DNA of 64,000 nt from Brachyhypopomus gauderio. Taxonomy: Eukaryota > Chordata > Actinopteri > Gymnotiformes > Hypopomidae. A program made the position numbers and the translations under genes. The notes below the pieces were generated by a model, which saw only the letters and a list, made by a program, of their open reading frames with translations, did no database searches and was not told the origin of the DNA. Shown here one piece after another: positions 60,054-64,000 of the stretch (position 1 is the first letter of the stretch; each line of letters begins with the position of its first letter). The stretch lies in the NCBI RefSeq assembly GCF_052324685.1, contig NW_027506900.1:329501-393500 (forward strand), written 5' to 3'.

Positions 60054-63000
60054 CTGTTGGGGCAGGAGATATGGGATGGGTGGCGGCCCACAGGTACACC
60101 CAAGGAAGGTCACCACTCCATTCATCACCCAGAGGCATGTCCACCTTATCTACCCCAAAAGCAAGTAGATCTGGCAATGCTGGCCAGCAGTTCTTTAGCT
60201 TGTTCAAACTGCTATGATTTAACAGAAAGTTCTGTAGGTTTCATGTGGATATGCCAACTGATAACTTTAAAGTTTACATTCACAACTCAAAGGGCAAAAG
60301 ACAAACATGACCAAATGACACCACTGGACTAACTAAGTGTTTATGTTTATATAGACTGTGCATATAGAACACTAAATATGTCATTTTTATGAGAAATGGT
60401 ACATAATAAAGATTTTAAGCATTAATGCAAGGACACCTATTTCAAATCTAAATCTAAATTTCTATCAAAATAATTTTAGATAATGGCAAACTAGCCATTA
60501 ATACATGTTCAGCTGTAGCTTGGTTAGCAATAAGGTATGGAACGACATGGTAATTCACATAATAATTTTGTACAGTGTCATACATGGTGTCATACATGTG
60601 ATATTATATGAAGTTTTACTTGCAATAGTCTAGCAAACTCTTTGAAGGACTCCGAGTTCACTGTCCCAGTAAAATCTAGCTGCATTTGCTGAGACAAGGA
60701 AAATGGACCACTGGACCTTCCAGAAGGACAAATATACAAACATTTGCCTCAGATCCACACAAAAACAGCCCACATACCATAGAGATATAGGCCTGGACCT
60801 GACCCTGCCTGAATGGAAACCTTTGGCATAAGCTGAAGAGCAGGGTCCACATGTGAGAACATGGAGACGGTGCCTTAGCTATTTGTTATTCTACTTCACC
60901 AAGTACTGTTGCAGAAGTTTCTGTGGCAAAATAAGTAGAGCCAGCAAACATTGCATCCTTTATAGGTAAAGAAATAATATTGCAGATTTAGAATGAAAGA
61001 AATTCATTAAAGCAGTGAGAAAACCAGAGATGAGGATTTATCGCAAGCAACATCATGGCTGTGATTTGGCTGCAGACACAAGATTAGTGTTGTAGATCAT
61101 CACATCCTCGACATTCCCCCAAAACACATCAGCTTAAATGTCCTACAGCTGCAGAGTAAACCAACTCCTGTAGTTACTTAGCAACCAGGGGTCAGGTAAA
61201 TGAATTTATGCAATAGTTATTGAGCAGTCAGAAGAAGTGTACAGAGATGGTTAAATACTGTCTAATATCAGATGTAAACGGCACAAGGAGAATAATTGTC
61301 AACCAATTAGTCTGTGATCAGAACAAAATGCAGAATAAATAATTACTTTACCTTTTGTTTCACATTATAAGAGAGTCAATATACACATTCTCTCTACAGA
61401 TCATAAAATATGACTTGTGTGTTACCAGTCATGGTTCTCATTCTGCATCGTTATGCTTTATAAAGTCTAATAACAGCTGGCCCAAGCGAACTTGGTGCAT
61501 ATCATTTCTTCCCAAAGCACTTTCGATCATGCGCCACTGGTGAACGCTGAGATTATGTGCATGAGCAGATTATCAGCACGGTGGTGACCGTGTATGGCTG
61601 CTTAGCACCTAGGCTGCCCAGTCTGGTAAGTACAGAACAGACGACTGGTATACAGGTGATGTATGGAGAGGTGTGCAAGCTCTTTTAATTACGAGAGATC
61701 TCAAATGTGTAATGGAAAGAGAGACAAAGAGAGAAAGACAAACAAAGAGAGAGAAAAGGAAAACTCAGTTTCTGAATCAATGAGCTGCCTTTGCCTACAT
61801 GTCATCCCATATTAGTCATTACTGCTGGTTAATAGATGTGCTTTCTGCTTTGGAAGAGGAGCTTTTTAAAATGCAACAGCAGCTCTCTTGAAGGAAATCT
61901 GGGGACCCTTTTACCAAATGTGCTGAAATATCTGCATGCATGTTTAGTGGTAAGTCAGGAAATTCTGCTCTTAACATTGACATCCCTAACAAAATCAGGT
62001 GTTGTCATGCATATTTCTAAAACTGATGCACAATAATTGCTCCAAGATCCAAGTTTTCTAGATAAATGTTTCTAAATCAGTACCCACCAAGCACAGTCTA
62101 CTCCATTTTTGTCAGGCAACAGTGAAGACCTACACAGAACCATCAGAGAGGAAAACTGATACAGACTCAAGCTGGGGTGCTGGCAAAGCCTGCAGTCGAT
62201 CACACATGATCAAAACAAGGAAAGAGGGGAATTGAGGCTCCTCTCTGGCCTCCCAGACAAGCAGGCAGTGATATATTCACTCTCTCTCTTCAGCACAGGC
62301 ACTAATTCCCACCTTCTGTAAGACAACCAGCATTGTACTTCTCATTAAGAAGAGCACAGTAACACTTTTAATGTCCACAGGCCAGTTGCACCGACTCAAA
62401 CTGTGATGCAATGATTTGAAAGATAAGCCATGGTTCATATCCAGATGAATACACTTACCAACCAAATAGATGTGGAATTTTCATTTTTATTTTAAATTGC
62501 CTTAAGCAGTTTTATGATGACGAGAAGGAATTTTGGAGCGCTTTTCATTTTACATTCAATCTTACAATGTACTTTGCATGCAATTACTCTTGTGAGTGAT
62601 TTGAAGAGGATTAACATGTTTCTTTTAAATTGCTCTGTTATCATTATTATGTCAAACTGAAAAATGACATGTACTCCATGCTGGAATACATAAATCTACT
62701 GCATTATGGTGCCAGATCAAGAATCTATTCCTAAATGTCTGAAAAACAAAGGAGATGTTTGGGAAGCGCTGACAGAAAGTGGAGCAGCACAGGTGAGAAC
62801 TGTCAAACTCTTCATCAGTGAAAATCTCACCTGAACTCCCAGTACAACACAACTGGTAAAAGGCGCTGCACTTCTCGTGAAGAGTTAAGGCCATGCACAG
62901 TGTTTGTGCTCCTTAGTCGAAATGTTATATTACCAGGACGTATGTAGCCATCTCAATACTTCTGAGTACATGAAATAACGCTTTTGTATACTGCTCCCTT

Positions 63001-63480
63001 ACCTCACCGCAGATTTGCCAGCAGGCTCAGTTTTTCCGACCCTTACAGGAGGAAATGTGGATACACATTTGTTTTCATAATATTATGATACAATAAACTG
63101 ATATTTTTTAAACTCCAAATAAGCCAGCTAACAGCTTTAACGTAAAAGTGATAAATATTTCTTAACTGTGACATCCTCCAATTTAACCAGCGAATTTGAT
63201 TAGCCTCTATTTAAACATGGCACAGATTCCGCTGTTGACTGAGACCAATACAAAGCTTAAGAAAAGCAGCATTCTCATCATCTCCTTTAAGAGACTGCCC
63301 CACTCAACAATGCAAGCAACTGCAGGAGGTGACCGAGACTGCCCAGACAATTAGGGATGTCCCAAACACCACTTTATAGTCTACAGACAGGAGGTTCAGG
63401 TCCCGCATTACCCAAGATCTGATTATCATTTTCCGTTTTGTGTCAAGTTAAAAGGCAGAATTATTCTGAAATAAATCTAC
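60054..63480. other. sergef intron sequence, no exon recognised
   Basis: 3.4 kb that should be a sergef intron. I looked on the minus strand for further RCC1 blocks (YGQLG, GWxH) and found none. Frames at 62277-62465 and 62652-62894 resemble nothing I know. There is a short GA-rich stretch at 61717-61760. Confidence 0.5.
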
Positions 63481-63486
63481 ACTCAC

Positions 63487-64000
63487 CGGCCATTATTAGG
63501 TACACCTTACTAGTACCGGGTTGGACCCCCTTTTGCCTTCAGAACTGCCTTAATCCTTCATGTCATAGATTCAACAAGGTACTGGAAACATTCCTCAGAG
63601 AGTCTGGTCCATATTCACATGATTGCATCATGCAGTTGCTGCAGATTTGTCGACTGCATATCCATGATGTGAATCTCCCGTTCCACCACATCATTGCACC
63701 ACCATCACCAGCCTGAACCGATGATACAAGGCAGGATGGATCCATGCTTTCATGTTGTTGACGCCAAATTCTGACCCTACCATCCGAATGTCATGGAAGA
63801 AATCGAGACTCATCACACCAGGCAACGTTTTTCCAATCTTCTATTATCCAATTTTGGTGAGGCTGTGTGAATTGTAGACTCAGTTTCCTGTTCTTAGGTG
63901 ACAGGAGTGGCAATAGGTGTGGTGGTCTGCTGCTGTAGTCCATCCGCCTCAAGGTTCGACATGTTGTGCATTCAGAGATGCTCTTCTGCATGCCTCAGTT
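63487..64000 (-). mobile_element. Tc1-like transposon, internally deleted, cut by the window edge
   Basis: The left end reads CACTCACCGGCCATTATTAG after a TA dinucleotide, the terminal pattern of a common fish Tc1 family. On the minus strand, transposase blocks appear in order: NRKLSLQFTQPHQNW, WCDESRF, then (after a frame change) MDPSCLVSSVQAGDGGAM, and finally VEREIHIMD ... LVESM near the left end. About 80-100 residues between AMMW and VEREI are missing, which removes part of the catalytic DDE region. In-frame stops interrupt the rest. The right end is beyond the window. Confidence 0.88.

Noticed and set aside
59642-60103. 153-residue minus-strand frame as a separate gene
   Set aside because: Its middle part fits a sergef exon with good splice sites and phase. 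The remainder looks like intron read-through.
62652-62894. 80-residue minus-strand frame rich in Cys and Phe
   Set aside because: I tried to match it to missing sergef exons and to transposase blocks and found no convincing similarity.

Overview
The window is vertebrate nuclear DNA, almost certainly from a teleost fish. Genes are split by GT-AG introns. CA/TG/GA microsatellites are dense. Tc1-like and hAT-like DNA transposon remnants are scattered through introns. The recovered proteins align, from memory, with vertebrate orthologues exon by exon. The species cannot be named from the sequence alone.

Layout from left to right. (1) hal, histidine ammonia-lyase, minus strand, 112-5352; the 3' end runs off the left edge. 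(2) ucma (Gla-rich protein), plus strand, 6865-11940, with its central three-exon block present four times in tandem. (3) camk1d, minus strand, 14258-22440, 11 exons, complete, tail-to-tail with ucma. (4) dhtkd1, minus strand, 24314-34224, 17 exons, complete. (5) kcnc1 (Kv3.1-type potassium channel), plus strand, 36182-47939, 4 coding exons, divergent from dhtkd1. (6) sergef, minus strand, 52897-60053, only its last three coding exons; the rest lies beyond the right edge. A Tc1-like transposon closes the window at about 63487-64000.

I rebuilt exon borders by hand from splice signals and reading phase. The summed coding lengths of the four complete genes are multiples of three: ucma 1152 nt (383 aa), camk1d 1170 nt (389 aa), dhtkd1 2793 nt (930 aa), kcnc1 1800 nt (599 aa). 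This supports the models strongly.

The genes do not form one pathway. hal starts histidine breakdown in the cytosol, dhtkd1 is the mitochondrial 2-oxoadipate E1 of lysine/tryptophan breakdown, ucma is a secreted cartilage-matrix protein, camk1d is a calcium/calmodulin kinase, kcnc1 is a fast voltage-gated K+ channel, and sergef is an RCC1-repeat protein linked to secretion. ucma-camk1d-dhtkd1 reflects the conserved neighbourhood of human 10p13-p14, and kcnc1-sergef that of human 11p15.

The most striking observation is ucma. Every internal exon is symmetrical (phase 1-1), so four copies of the exon 2-3-4 cassette splice into one open frame and predict a protein nearly three times the usual length. 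Only the third cassette keeps a canonical furin site. Other points of interest are a 29-bp minisatellite with a single A/T dimorphic site in kcnc1 intron 2, a nested hAT-in-hAT insertion with clear 8-bp target duplications in the last sergef intron, and a broken Toll-like-receptor TIR fragment in the same intron.
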